18,223 nt of DNA from Lachnoclostridium phytofermentans (GTDB lineage Bacteria; Bacillota; Clostridia; Lachnospirales; Lachnospiraceae). Both the position numbers and the translations under genes were made by a program. This document shows, piece by piece, positions 7,441 to 15,500 of the stretch (position 1 is the first letter of the stretch; each line of letters starts with the position of its first letter). Location: positions 1-18,223 of the forward strand of contig DPVV01000089.1 in NCBI GenBank assembly GCA_003526525.1. The letters are read 5' to 3'. Below the pieces are notes generated by a model. It did not search any database, was not told the DNA's origin, and worked only from the letters and a program-made list of their open reading frames with translations.

Positions 7441-8388
7441 ATGAGATATTTAGGTGAGTTACGAGACGGAGAAATGTTTAAAGAAACATATCTTTGTAAG
7501 CAACTTCAAATTTTAAAAACAAAGGCTGGAAAAAGCTATTATTCCATGTTAGTACAAGATAAAACCGGAATAAAAGATGCTAAGGTATGGGAATTAGGCC
7601 CTGGAATTGAACATTTTGATACCATGGATTATATACATATCGAAGGGCAAGTAACATGTTTTCAAGGCTCCTTACAGCTAAATGTAAAACGTGTTAGAAA
7701 ATGCCAAGAAGGTGAATATGATCCTGCAGATTATATGCCTTCTACCGATAAGAATGTAGAGGATATGTATAAAGAGTTACTAAGATATGTAGATAAAATA
7801 AAAGAACCACATGTAAAGCAGTTAGCGCAAAGCTTTTTTGTCCAGGATAAGGACTTTGCGTTACGATTTAAGAGACACTCTGCTGCAAAGAGCGTACATC
7901 ATGGTTTTATGGGTGGATTACTGGAGCACACATTAGGCGTGGTACGTTTATGTGATTATTTAGCGGATAATTATCCATTGATTCAAAGAGACTTACTATT
8001 AGTTTCAGCGATGTTCCATGACCTTGGTAAGCTAGAAGAAATCTCCAGCTTCCCTGAAAATGATTACACCGACGAAGGCAACCTCCTTGGTCATATCTTC
8101 ATCGGAACTGCTAAGCTAAATGAAAGAATGAAGACGATTCCTGGATTCCCTAAGAAGATGGCAAGTGAAATTATGCATTGTATCTTAGCTCATCATGGAG
8201 AACTGGAATATGGATCACCAAAGAAGCCAGCGCTTATGGAAGCGTTAGCACTTAGTATGGCAGATAATTTAGATGCAAAATTACAGACCATGAAGGAAAT
8301 CTTAACAAGCGAAGAAGATAAGAATGATTGGTTAGGCTTCCAGCGCTTATTTGAATCTAACGTGAGAAGATCCTCGGATTATGAATAA
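7441..8388 (+). CDS. yhaM: 3'-5' exoribonuclease, YhaM type (OB fold plus HD domain)
   Basis: A 315-residue protein matching YhaM, a Mn-dependent 3'-5' exonuclease that trims RNA 3' ends after terminators and attacks single-stranded DNA. An N-terminal OB fold (about 1-90; MLVQDKTGIKDAKVW, IHIEGQV) is followed by an HD domain with SVHHGFMGGLLEHTLGV, the metal-binding pair H193-D194 in MFHDLGKLEE, the second His cluster ILAHHGELEYGSP and the closing MADNLDAKL. All key metal ligands are present. The frame opens earlier with a GTG at 7378, but that codon has no ribosome site and adds residues foreign to the family; ATG 7441 gives the usual length (B. subtilis YhaM is 314) and has a modest AAAGGCTAGG upstream. 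It is transcribed alone and ends in a strong terminator. Confidence 0.92.
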   Translation: MRYLGELRDGEMFKETYLCKQLQILKTKAGKSYYSMLVQDKTGIKDAKVWELGPGIEHFDTMDYIHIEGQVTCFQGSLQLNVKRVRKCQEGEYDPADYMPSTDKNVEDMYKELLRYVDKIKEPHVKQLAQSFFVQDKDFALRFKRHSAAKSVHHGFMGGLLEHTLGVVRLCDYLADNYPLIQRDLLLVSAMFHDLGKLEEISSFPENDYTDEGNLLGHIFIGTAKLNERMKTIPGFPKKMASEIMHCILAHHGELEYGSPKKPALMEALALSMADNLDAKLQTMKEILTSEEDKNDWLGFQRLFESNVRRSSDYE

Positions 8389-8433
8389 ACCAAATTGTTT
8401 TTAAAAATAAATTACCATAGTTTTATTAGAAGA

Positions 8434-8470
8434 TTTGTGCCATTTTATTTCATGGCACAAACTCTTTTTT
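8434..8470 (+). terminator. Strong Rho-independent terminator of yhaM
   Basis: TTTGTGCCAT (8434-8443) and ATGGCACAAA (8452-8461) form a perfect 10-bp stem around an 8-nt loop, followed by CTCTTTTTT. Confidence 0.93.
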
Positions 8471-8489
8471 GTAAGAGTAGATTCTTAAA

Positions 8490-8563
8490 TTGGGTGTTAG
8501 AAAGAGAGAGTAAGTATGAAAGATAACTCTTTCACCCAACAAGTTTGTGCTACGCCAAACTTG
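8490..8563 (+). promoter_or_regulatory. Structured leader of the rRNA methyltransferase gene: two hairpins and a tiny frame
   Basis: Hairpin 1: TTGGGTG (8490-8496) and AAAGAG (8501-8506) pair with CTCTTTCACCCAA (8527-8539), leaving a 4-nt bulge and a 20-nt loop. Hairpin 2: CAAGTTTG (8540-8547) pairs perfectly with CAAACTTG (8556-8563). An 18-codon frame (8516-8572) runs through both, with GAGAGAG 5 nt before its ATG. Neither hairpin has a T-run. It matches no riboswitch I know. Function is unproven. Confidence 0.45.
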
Positions 8564-8609
8564 AGCAATTAGCTACTCCTAAAAAACAGTCGTAGCATGG
8601 AGGCTAGAT

Positions 8610-10016
8610 ATGGAACAGGTTAAGATACCAGGGAAGAATGAAGTTGTACCAATAATTATAGAAGACATCGGTGCAGATGGGGAAGGGATTGGAAAGGTAC
8701 TTGGATTCACTCTGTTTGTAAAGGATGCAGTAGTAGGAGATGAACTTCTTGTTAGGGTAATGAAGACTAAGAAAACCTATGGTTATGCCTGTATCGAACA
8801 GATTGTAACCCCATCCCCTTACCGAGTTACTCCAAGATGTGAAATTGCATCAAAATGTGGAGGTTGTCAGATTCAACAACTATCCTATGAAGAGCAATTA
8901 CGCTATAAGCAGAATAAAGTTCTTAACTGTTTAAAGAGAATTGGTGGAATTGAAAATCTACCGATGGAGCCAATCGTTGGTATGGAGAACCCTTATTACT
9001 ATCGTAATAAAGCACAATTTCCAGTTGGAAAACGTCCGGATGGAGAAATAGTAATCGGATTTTATGCAGGTAGAACTCATTCCATTATCGATACTGCTAA
9101 ATGCCACATAGGTGACGAAAGTACAGAACCTCTCATTGCTTGCATTCGAAATTTTTTGAAACAGGAAAATATCAGTATTTATGACGAAGAAAGTCATAAA
9201 GGACTAGTAAGACACATCCTTCTTCGAGTTGGTTTTACTACAAAGGAATTAATGATATGCCTAATTATCAATGGCAAAGAGTTACCAGCTAGTGACAAGT
9301 TAATAAAACAAATTTTAGCATGTCCGAACCTTCCAAAAGAATTTAAGGTTACTAGTATCTGTCTTAATAAGAATACCAAGAAGACGAATGTAATCCTAGG
9401 GGAAGAGATCATTCCTCTTTATGGTCCTACCTATATTACGGATTATATTGGCGATATAAAATATCAAATCTCACCTTTATCCTTTTATCAGGTAAACCCA
9501 GTACAGACAAAGAAATTATATGATCTGGCGCTTGATTACGCTGAACTTACAGGAAATGAACTTGTTTGGGATTTATACTGTGGGATTGGAACGATTTCTT
9601 TATTCTTAGCGAAAAAGGCAAAGATGGTATATGGGGTTGAGATTATACCACAGGCTATTGAGGATGCCAAAGCAAATGCTAAATTAAACGACATTAACAA
9701 TGCAGAGTTTTTTGTAGGTGCAGCAGAAGAGGTATTGCCAAAGCAATATCAATTAAGCGGAGGAAAAATCTATGCAGATGTGATTGTTGTCGACCCGCCA
9801 AGAAAAGGATGCGAGGAAAGTTTATTAGAAACTATCGTTTCCATGAAACCAAAAAGAATTGTTTATGTTTCCTGTGACCCAGCAACACTAGCAAGGGATT
9901 TAAAGTATTTGATAGAGCATGGGTATGATCTTAAGAAGGTTAGACCTGTTGATCAATTTCCTCACTCAGTGCACGTTGAGTGCGTAGTAATGATGACGAA
10001 TAGTGGTCAAAAGTGA
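8610..10016 (+). CDS. 23S rRNA (uracil-5-)-methyltransferase, RlmD/RumA (RlmCD) family
   Basis: A 468-residue SAM-dependent RNA uracil-C5 methyltransferase. It begins with a TRAM domain (about 5-65), then an Fe-S cluster site C77, C83, C86 and C165 (PRCEIASKCGGCQ, AKCH), a central RNA-binding region, and the Rossmann methyltransferase domain (about 290-468) with motif I DLYCGIGTISLFLA, DPPRKG, nucleophile Cys422 in YVSCDPATLARDL and the general base E457 in HSVHVECV. All catalytic residues are intact. E. coli RlmD makes m5U1939, whereas the Bacillus homologue RlmCD modifies two positions (747 and 1939); which applies here cannot be told from sequence. The start is set by GGAGG (8599-8603) 6 nt before ATG. 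It is a single gene ending in a hairpin terminator 15 nt after the stop. Confidence 0.93.
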   Translation: MEQVKIPGKNEVVPIIIEDIGADGEGIGKVLGFTLFVKDAVVGDELLVRVMKTKKTYGYACIEQIVTPSPYRVTPRCEIASKCGGCQIQQLSYEEQLRYKQNKVLNCLKRIGGIENLPMEPIVGMENPYYYRNKAQFPVGKRPDGEIVIGFYAGRTHSIIDTAKCHIGDESTEPLIACIRNFLKQENISIYDEESHKGLVRHILLRVGFTTKELMICLIINGKELPASDKLIKQILACPNLPKEFKVTSICLNKNTKKTNVILGEEIIPLYGPTYITDYIGDIKYQISPLSFYQVNPVQTKKLYDLALDYAELTGNELVWDLYCGIGTISLFLAKKAKMVYGVEIIPQAIEDAKANAKLNDINNAEFFVGAAEEVLPKQYQLSGGKIYADVIVVDPPRKGCEESLLETIVSMKPKRIVYVSCDPATLARDLKYLIEHGYDLKKVRPVDQFPHSVHVECVVMMTNSGQK

Positions 10017-10031
10017 AAATAAGATGGTTTG

Positions 10032-10052
10032 ACCGCAAGATGTTGCGGTTTT
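10032..10052 (+). terminator. Terminator of the rRNA methyltransferase gene
   Basis: ACCGCAA (10032-10038) pairs with TTGCGGT (10043-10049) around loop GATG, followed by TTT. It has a compact GC-rich stem and a short T-run, directly after the stop codon. Confidence 0.75.
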
Positions 10053-10174
10053 GGTGCGAAAAAGAGCAAAAAACGGGCGAGAAAAGTACATTTTTCGACC
10101 TTGTTTATTTGCCCAATTTATATATGACATTCGGTATTTTTTGATAGTTGCTTTAGTAAGGTTATCAATAAAGT

Positions 10175-10398
10175 ATGGCAGAAGATATAGCAATTATTAC
10201 AGATGGAGAAATTAGAGAGCTAATCTCGGAAAAACCTTATTCATTTGCCTACAATGGCGCAACCAAAGAAGCAAGAAAGAATGCCCTAACGCAAAGTTGT
10301 TACCGGGATTTGCGGCAACAAGTGATTTTGATGATAAGCAAGTTCAAGATTGGATTGATGGAATTGAAATTTTATGTGGAGATAACAGTGGATATTGA
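10175..10398 (+). pseudogene. Small gene of unknown family broken by a one-base frameshift
   Basis: ATG 10175 opens a frame of 76 codons whose second half reads poorly. Shifting by one base near 10276-10279 (one A missing from the run in GCAAGAAAGAATGCC) continues as a natural-looking sequence, ECPNAKLLPGFAATSDFDD then KQVQDWIDGIEILCGDNSGY, ending at TGA 10396-10398. The repaired protein would be 74 residues, acidic and soluble. I do not recognise the family. Only a weak AAGG lies upstream, and there is no obvious terminator after it. Alternatives are a sequencing error, a programmed -1 shift on AGAAAGA, or a genuine 76-residue protein; change of frame by mutation is my preferred reading. Confidence 0.5.
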
Positions 10399-10539
10399 TA
10401 TGTAAAACCTCAGATTAACAGGAATTCATCTCGGAATCGAGGCGTGGAAAAATGGCTAGTACAATATTGTCTACTCGTCGCTTCGTTCTCCTCCTTAGAA
10501 ACCCGACTTAACAGTCATTAATATAGAAATAGTCGTAGA
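10399..10539. other. Gap upstream of the MFS gene with little content
   Basis: Together with 10053-10174 this is non-coding apart from the broken small gene. TTAACA (10508-10513) and TAGAAT (10536-10541) are 22 nt apart, too far for a standard promoter. I see no hairpin with a T-run and no further frame with a ribosome site. Confidence 0.4.
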
Positions 10540-10551
10540 ATGGAGAAACCA

Positions 10552-11841
10552 GTGAAAACAGTACAAAAAACAAAAGCTCTGCGGAAGCACCCACTAATTG
10601 AATTATTAAAACATAACAAAGGAAATCCAAGAACGCTAATTTTGATGGAGCCTCTCTGGGGTATTCCGCATAACTTAATCGCACCTTATGCCACACTATA
10701 TATGTACACGCAAGGAATAACGGACGTTCAAATCGGACTGATTCTGTCGGTTGCTATGTTTGTTCAGGTGTTTTTTTCCTTCTTTGGTGGTATAATCACC
10801 GATAAGTTCGGGCGCAAATTTACAACCATGATGGGTGATTTCTTTGGCTGGAGTGTTGCTTGCTTGATATGGGCCATTTCGGGTAACTTTTGGCTCTTTT
10901 TAATTGCAGTTATATTTAACAGTTTTGAGCAGATTAACCAGACGGCATGGTTTTGTTTATTGATTGAAGATGCAGAGCCCAAGGATTTATTAGGAATATA
11001 TACCTGGGTAAACATAGGCGGTCTAGTTGCAATCTTTTTTGCACCTATTTCAGGATTGTTGATTAATTCCTTCACCGTGGTTCCAGTTGTCCGTGTTTTA
11101 TATATTGTTTTCGCTGTGAATATGCTGATTAAGGTGATTATTACTTTTCGGTTTTGTGATGAAACCCGGCAGGGAAAGATTCGTATGACGGAGACGAAAG
11201 ATACCCCTGTTTTACAGATGTTATATGAATACAAGGATCTAATACCCAAAGTACTAAAGAATAAAGAGATTATGAAAGTGGTTATTGTCTCTGTGATATT
11301 ACATATAACGAATCTTGTCAGTACCAACTTCTTTAGCTTGTATGTAACACAAAGACTAGGAATAGCAGAGCGCTATCTAGCTTTTTTTCCTATTTTGAAT
11401 GCGGCTGTGATGTTGATTTTCATGATTGGAATACAGCACCGCTTGGAGTCTGTGAAATTCCGGATACCTATGTGGATCGGTCTGGTATTGTATGCCGCTT
11501 GCTCGATTCTTCTGATACTGACTCCAATCGGTAGCATGCCATTTATTATCATTTATGTCTTTGTTTCTGCAGTAGCAAGTGCCCTTGTAGTGCCTCGTAA
11601 AGATGCCTTACTCCAGCTAAATATTAATCCGAAGGAGCGGGCTCGTATTAATGCTTTGATTATGGCCGTTACCATTGCGTTTGCCTCACCATTTGGCTAC
11701 TTTGCTGGATGGTTATCAAGTATTGACCGTCGCTTGCCATTTGTGTTTACATTCACTATCTTTATCGTAGCAATCATTATCGTTGGTCGTATCCGTGATC
11801 CCGAATTCGCTAATGAGCATGGGGAAGTTGATAATCAATGA
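10552..11841 (+). CDS. Major facilitator superfamily transporter, 12 membrane helices
   Basis: A membrane transporter of about 429 residues with 12 predicted hydrophobic helices in two sets of six, split by a charged cytoplasmic loop (about residues 200-240, ETRQGKIRMTETKD). MFS motif A appears in the loop after helix 2 as GGIITDKFGRK. The substrate is unknown; drug/metabolite efflux and sugar uptake are both possible. I prefer GTG 10552, which has GGAG (10542-10545) 6 nt upstream, over the in-frame ATG 10540, which has no ribosome site; the ATG start would add four residues. It is transcribed alone, followed by a terminator-like hairpin. Family secure, substrate not. Confidence 0.88.
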   Translation: MKTVQKTKALRKHPLIELLKHNKGNPRTLILMEPLWGIPHNLIAPYATLYMYTQGITDVQIGLILSVAMFVQVFFSFFGGIITDKFGRKFTTMMGDFFGWSVACLIWAISGNFWLFLIAVIFNSFEQINQTAWFCLLIEDAEPKDLLGIYTWVNIGGLVAIFFAPISGLLINSFTVVPVVRVLYIVFAVNMLIKVIITFRFCDETRQGKIRMTETKDTPVLQMLYEYKDLIPKVLKNKEIMKVVIVSVILHITNLVSTNFFSLYVTQRLGIAERYLAFFPILNAAVMLIFMIGIQHRLESVKFRIPMWIGLVLYAACSILLILTPIGSMPFIIIYVFVSAVASALVVPRKDALLQLNINPKERARINALIMAVTIAFASPFGYFAGWLSSIDRRLPFVFTFTIFIVAIIIVGRIRDPEFANEHGEVDNQ

Positions 11842-11871
11842 TAACCCAGTGTGTTTCTTCTAAAAGGGCGT

Positions 11872-11902
11872 AAAAAGCAAGGTAGTACCCATTGCATTTT
11901 TT
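11872..11902 (+). terminator. Probable terminator of the MFS gene
   Basis: AAAAAGCAA and GGT pair with ACC, TTGC and TTTTT around a 3-nt loop, with small bulges (CA, A), ending in TTTTTT. The stem is imperfect, so confidence is moderate. Confidence 0.55.
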
Positions 11903-11979
11903 ATGGATAGTTATGTTTCACTTCGTTATCATATTCATTCTATTACCTTCTTTTTGTATAGTATCCTACTTATGCATAC

Positions 11980-12008
11980 TTGCACAAAGTAACTTTTTCG
12001 CATATGAT
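11980..12008 (+). promoter_or_regulatory. Promoter of the small GNAT gene
   Basis: TTGCAC (11980-11985), exactly 17 nt, TATGAT (12003-12008). A second extended -10, TG-A-TATACT, lies at 12019-12027, so two start sites may exist. The leader would be roughly 45-65 nt. Confidence 0.7.
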
Positions 12009-12079
12009 AGCGTAAGAGTGATATACTAAGTAGCATAAAAAATGAGGTAAATTAAGAAGAATAAGTTGGAGGTGCTGCA

Positions 12080-12355
12080 ATGTTAGAAATTAAAAAAGGA
12101 ACTAAGAGTTTTTATATAGGAGATTCAGAAGAAAATTCGTTGGCAATAATGACATATGTTCTTTCTGGTGAAGATCTTATTATAGTGGATCACACCTATG
12201 TGTCTGACGAACTAAAGGGTCAGGGTATTGGAAAGCTGTTGCTGAAAGAACTTGTTGATTGGGTAAGGGAGGAAAACAAAAAGATAATTCCCCAGTGTTC
12301 TTATGTAAGAGCACAAATGGAAAACAATAATGAGTACCATGACTTGATATATTAA
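12080..12355 (+). CDS. Small GNAT-like acetyltransferase (YjdJ/Acetyltransf_CG type)
   Basis: A 91-residue single-domain protein of the short GNAT class (known as GCN5-related, YidJ/YjdJ-like). The acetyl-CoA loop is DELKGQGIGKLLLKELVDW (about residues 43-61), preceded by the typical HTYVSDEL and followed by KKIIPQCSYVRAQMENNNEY, the conserved C-terminal segment of this class. The length matches the family. The start is fixed by GGAGG (12069-12073) with 6-nt spacing. It has its own promoter and a hairpin terminator about 90 nt downstream. Substrate unknown. Confidence 0.88.
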   Translation: MLEIKKGTKSFYIGDSEENSLAIMTYVLSGEDLIIVDHTYVSDELKGQGIGKLLLKELVDWVREENKKIIPQCSYVRAQMENNNEYHDLIY

Positions 12356-12447
12356 TAGCAGTACAATTAAGTGCGGAAATCAAACTATTGTATGCAAGGT
12401 TGTAGTAGAAGAGTAGCAATATTTTCTATTGTAATATAAATTGAAAT

Positions 12448-12485
12448 AGCCATTCCTAGCTGTAGTGTTAGGGATGGCTTATTTT
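12448..12485 (+). terminator. Terminator after the small GNAT gene; copy 1 of a repeated hairpin
   Basis: AGCCATTCCTA (12448-12458) pairs with TAGGGATGGCT (12469-12479), with one T-G wobble, around a 10-nt loop, followed by TATTTT. Nearly the same sequence recurs at 15407-15441. Confidence 0.85.
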
Positions 12486-12714
12486 AATCTTACTTATAGG
12501 AAAAACTAGCAAGAAAAAGATTACTATATTATGACAATTTCTTTACGAATACAAGGATTTATGATAATATGTATGGGCAGTCTAGTCTGCATTTAAATAA
12601 AAATAATTTATCGAAAGGTGGGTTGTTAACATATGAAAAGTATTAATTTATCATTATTATTGTCAAACAGGAGGTTAACCTTATAGTGGCCTTCTGAACT
12701 TAGGAGGATATCGA
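12486..12714. other. Intergenic region with a weak promoter and a leader-like mini frame
   Basis: TTTACG (12542-12547), 17 nt, TAATAT (12565-12570) with an upstream TG is a possible promoter. A 17-codon frame (12633-12686, MKSINLSLLLSNRRLTL) follows AAAGGTGGG about 9 nt upstream. AGGTTAACCT (12672-12681) is a 10-bp palindrome. The mini frame may be a leader peptide of the decayed gene or a remnant of another; I do not recognise it. Confidence 0.3.
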
Positions 12715-12906
12715 TTGAATAATATTACGATAAGACTAGAAGAAGAAAAAGATTACAAACAAGGGATAGGTAGTGCTTTAATGAGGCATTCACTCAAGAC
12801 AGCAGCAAAATTAGGATACGGTTCTGTCATATTCTATGGACATGCGTCTTATTATCCGAGGTTTGGCTTTAAAGAGGCAAAAGAATTTGGAATTACAACA
12901 TGTTGA
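12715..12906 (+). pseudogene. GNAT acetyltransferase remnant with large internal deletion
   Basis: The frame starts with TTG at 12715, supported by AGGAGG (12702-12707) 7 nt upstream. Its 15-residue start, MNNITIRLEEEKDYK, looks like a normal GNAT N-terminus, but it runs straight into motif A (QGIGSALMRHSLKTAAKLGY), motif B (SVIFYGHASYYPRFGF) and the KEAKEFGI segment, then stops after TTC. Full-length relatives have about 70-90 residues between these parts, including the first strands and helices, plus a longer C-terminus. At 63 residues it cannot form a GNAT fold. The junction is in frame (GATTACAAA joined to CAAGGG), so an internal deletion is the simplest explanation. Function lost, in my view. 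Confidence 0.75.
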
Positions 12907-13037
12907 AATGGGAATTAAAGAAATTGACAATTAGTCTCTTTTTATAAAAATAGCGACAATGGAAGAAAGCAATCTTCCGTAATAAACTAGTAAAGTACAT
13001 ACTACCCAAAATACATCCTATAGGAGATAAAAAAAGT

Positions 13038-15395
13038 ATGAAAAAAGTAGCAACGCTTATTATTGCTTTCATTATGATGCTATCGACCAGTTTATCGACT
13101 ACGTATGCCGCGTCATATTTTTCAAATAACAAAGCTCTTGATGATTTATTTAAGAAACTGGAGAAGGAATTTCTGAAATATGAAAAAGACGAAGTAATAC
13201 CTCTTAGAAGTATGGGTGCAATAATCACAGATAAAAATCAAGAACGAATCAAAAGAACTTCAAGGAAGATGTCAGATAAGCAGGTCAAGGAAGCTGCACA
13301 AAAGAAACTGAATGAAATTAGGGTAGTCATCGAGTTAAAGGAAGAGGAATTAGGTGGACTGTCGAAACAGGAGTATAAAATAATATCTGATCACCTGACA
13401 GGTTACCTACAATTAGCAAAAGGAAGCTCCTACACCTGGGATTTTGAAGGAAAAAATGTCAGTCTATACTTGGATGTATATGAGGATAGCTTTTATAATT
13501 TTAAAGGTCTCGTAGGTAATTTCGCTAGAATGGGCAAAGAAAAAGATCAAGTTAATGTGGCTGACCTAAGAGTTAAGGGTAAGATAACAAGGTACTTGAA
13601 TCAATCCATTCAAAAAGGTAACAAAATCGGTAAGGAAATACTAAATAAACTTCCTGGTGAAGTAGAAAAGCTGTTTATCGAAAGTTCCTTATCAAGAATT
13701 GAAGCATCCAGAGTGTTATATAGAATACATGATCAAATATATAACCCTGACATTAATAACTATTTTGCAGATCAATATGATGGATCTACCTCCATTGATA
13801 AACTTTTAGAAGGCTATGAGATTGAAATTGAATGGGCGCGTAATGACAGGGAGGCAGAAAAAAGATTCGATTATTTTGAATACTCGAAAGATATCCCATC
13901 CAGCAAAGCGAAAGATTCCATCACCAAACAAATTATTAACGAAGAATTACCGCAAACATTCACATATGGATTTAATAAGCCGGTAACCCTTGAGGAATTG
14001 GCTAGATTATATTTTGAATCCACAGAACTTAATGATAAAATAGAAATTGAAGGCAATGTAATCGATAAGGATAGTCCTGATTATGTGAAACAAGCATTTA
14101 TTTATGGCATGATTGATGGCGATAATAATTTGAAACAGCCTCTTACAAGACTGGAAGCTGCAAGATATTTGGTCAATGGGGCAATTTACAGGGGAAGGGG
14201 ATTTAATAATATATTAAGAATAACAGATTGTGCCAAAATCCCAATTGCCGATCAAGTAATTGTATCCACTTGTATAACAGGAGGTATGCTATTAAAAATA
14301 GATAAATTTGAACCACAGGCTAGTTATATAAAGGAAGATGCAATCTTAGATAGAGAAATGTTTAAATTTAATAATCTAAGAGGTTATAAAATTCCTTTTA
14401 GCTTAAAGGAACCAGAGAAGATTATCCTTGGAAAAAACACAATTCATTTGATTTTTGAAAATAAAGATGAGATTCTGGATTATATGGATGATTATTTTGA
14501 TGATACTGTATTGGGTAAACTTATGTTAAAGAATACTTACACTAAAATTGATACAGGATGTGCTCTAATCGAAGTCTTAACACCGGAAAACGGCATTAAA
14601 TTTACAATAAAAAAAGGAAGCACCTATATTGATTTTGAAGAAGGTGTTTATGGACCTGGTTTAGCCTACGATATTGAACCTAAAGTATTAAAAAAGAGTG
14701 ATAAAGTGGATATGAATATGCAGGTGGATGCGATTCATAAAAAGCTATTTAAAAAGCTTGATGAAATCCTTGCTAAGATTATAAAGCCTGGAATGACAGA
14801 GGAGCAAAAAGTAAAAGCCATCCATGACTTTGTTGTAAAACATATCACTTATGATAGTAAGTTACAGGATGAGCACACAATTCAAAGTATTATTTATACC
14901 ATTGATAATGGAAGAGGTGTTTGTGGTGACTACGCTCTCTTATTTATGCATTTGTGCAGGAGGGCATCCATTCCATGTACGTTCGAAGCTGGTGATCCTT
15001 TTACCTTTAACCATGCTTGGAATGCAGTATTTGTAAATGGGAAATGGTTGTTCGTGGATACTACCTGGGACGATGGTCCGAATGGAAAAGTGTTATATAC
15101 CTACTTCCTAAAGGACAGATTTACTTTCATGAATACCCATACACCATACATGGGTGTTCCGGAGTATAGGGTGTACACCGACATCGATTCTATGAAGATC
15201 AAAAACCAGGACGAGTTAAGAGGTTATTTATTAAATAACTTTTACTGGATAGATGGTTTTAAGCTGACATTTCGTATGTCTGATAAGAAGATAAAGCCTA
15301 CCATTGGATATTTAAAAGATCCTTATGTAAGTGTGGATTTAAAATATGATTCTAAAAAAGACTTGTATACAGTTACAGCAAAATCCAAAAAGTAG
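13038..15395 (+). CDS. Secreted transglutaminase-like protein with SLH-like repeats
   Basis: A 785-residue exported protein. A signal peptide covers about residues 1-25 (MKKVATLIIAFIMMLSTSLS, cleavage near TYAA). Residues 26-300 are charged, helical and unrecognised. Residues about 305-445 look like degenerate S-layer homology modules: VTLEELARLYF, YVKQAFIYGMIDGDNNLKQP, LTRLEAARYLVNG, and a second set around ITGGMLL and KEDAILDREMFKFN. The C-terminal part (about 580-700) is a transglutaminase-like domain with Cys629 (GRGVCGDYALLF), His659 (FNHAWNAVF) and Asp674 (VDTTWDDG), so the cysteine-protease-like triad is intact. It may crosslink or cleave cell-wall or surface proteins while held at the wall by the SLH-like part; that role is inference. 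The ribosome site AGGAG (13022-13026) is 11 nt before ATG, slightly long. It ends at the repeated terminator. Confidence 0.85.
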   Translation: MKKVATLIIAFIMMLSTSLSTTYAASYFSNNKALDDLFKKLEKEFLKYEKDEVIPLRSMGAIITDKNQERIKRTSRKMSDKQVKEAAQKKLNEIRVVIELKEEELGGLSKQEYKIISDHLTGYLQLAKGSSYTWDFEGKNVSLYLDVYEDSFYNFKGLVGNFARMGKEKDQVNVADLRVKGKITRYLNQSIQKGNKIGKEILNKLPGEVEKLFIESSLSRIEASRVLYRIHDQIYNPDINNYFADQYDGSTSIDKLLEGYEIEIEWARNDREAEKRFDYFEYSKDIPSSKAKDSITKQIINEELPQTFTYGFNKPVTLEELARLYFESTELNDKIEIEGNVIDKDSPDYVKQAFIYGMIDGDNNLKQPLTRLEAARYLVNGAIYRGRGFNNILRITDCAKIPIADQVIVSTCITGGMLLKIDKFEPQASYIKEDAILDREMFKFNNLRGYKIPFSLKEPEKIILGKNTIHLIFENKDEILDYMDDYFDDTVLGKLMLKNTYTKIDTGCALIEVLTPENGIKFTIKKGSTYIDFEEGVYGPGLAYDIEPKVLKKSDKVDMNMQVDAIHKKLFKKLDEILAKIIKPGMTEEQKVKAIHDFVVKHITYDSKLQDEHTIQSIIYTIDNGRGVCGDYALLFMHLCRRASIPCTFEAGDPFTFNHAWNAVFVNGKWLFVDTTWDDGPNGKVLYTYFLKDRFTFMNTHTPYMGVPEYRVYTDIDSMKIKNQDELRGYLLNNFYWIDGFKLTFRMSDKKIKPTIGYLKDPYVSVDLKYDSKKDLYTVTAKSKK

Positions 15396-15406
15396 ATAAA
15401 AAATTG

Positions 15407-15441
15407 GCCATTCCTAGCTGAAGGTTAGGGATGGCTTATTT
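15407..15441 (+). terminator. Terminator of the transglutaminase gene; copy 2 of a repeated hairpin
   Basis: GCCATTCCTA (15407-15416) pairs with TAGGGATGGC (15426-15435), with one T-G wobble, around loop GCTGAAGGT, followed by TTATTT. It shares 30 bases (13 plus 17) with the hairpin at 12450-12484. Confidence 0.8.
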
Positions 15442-15500
15442 AAATAAAGAGAAAAGGACGTCTAGTTAGCAAAACAGGAACAGCTTTCTAATGAAGTTAC

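Noticed and set aside
10764..11327. 187-codon minus-strand frame opposite the MFS gene
   Set aside because: It is the antisense shadow of a clear membrane protein, with no ribosome site and no recognisable domain.
12924..12948. Perfect TTGACA before the transglutaminase gene
   Set aside because: The best -10 (TATAAA, 12943-12948) is only 13 nt away, too close; not called as a promoter.
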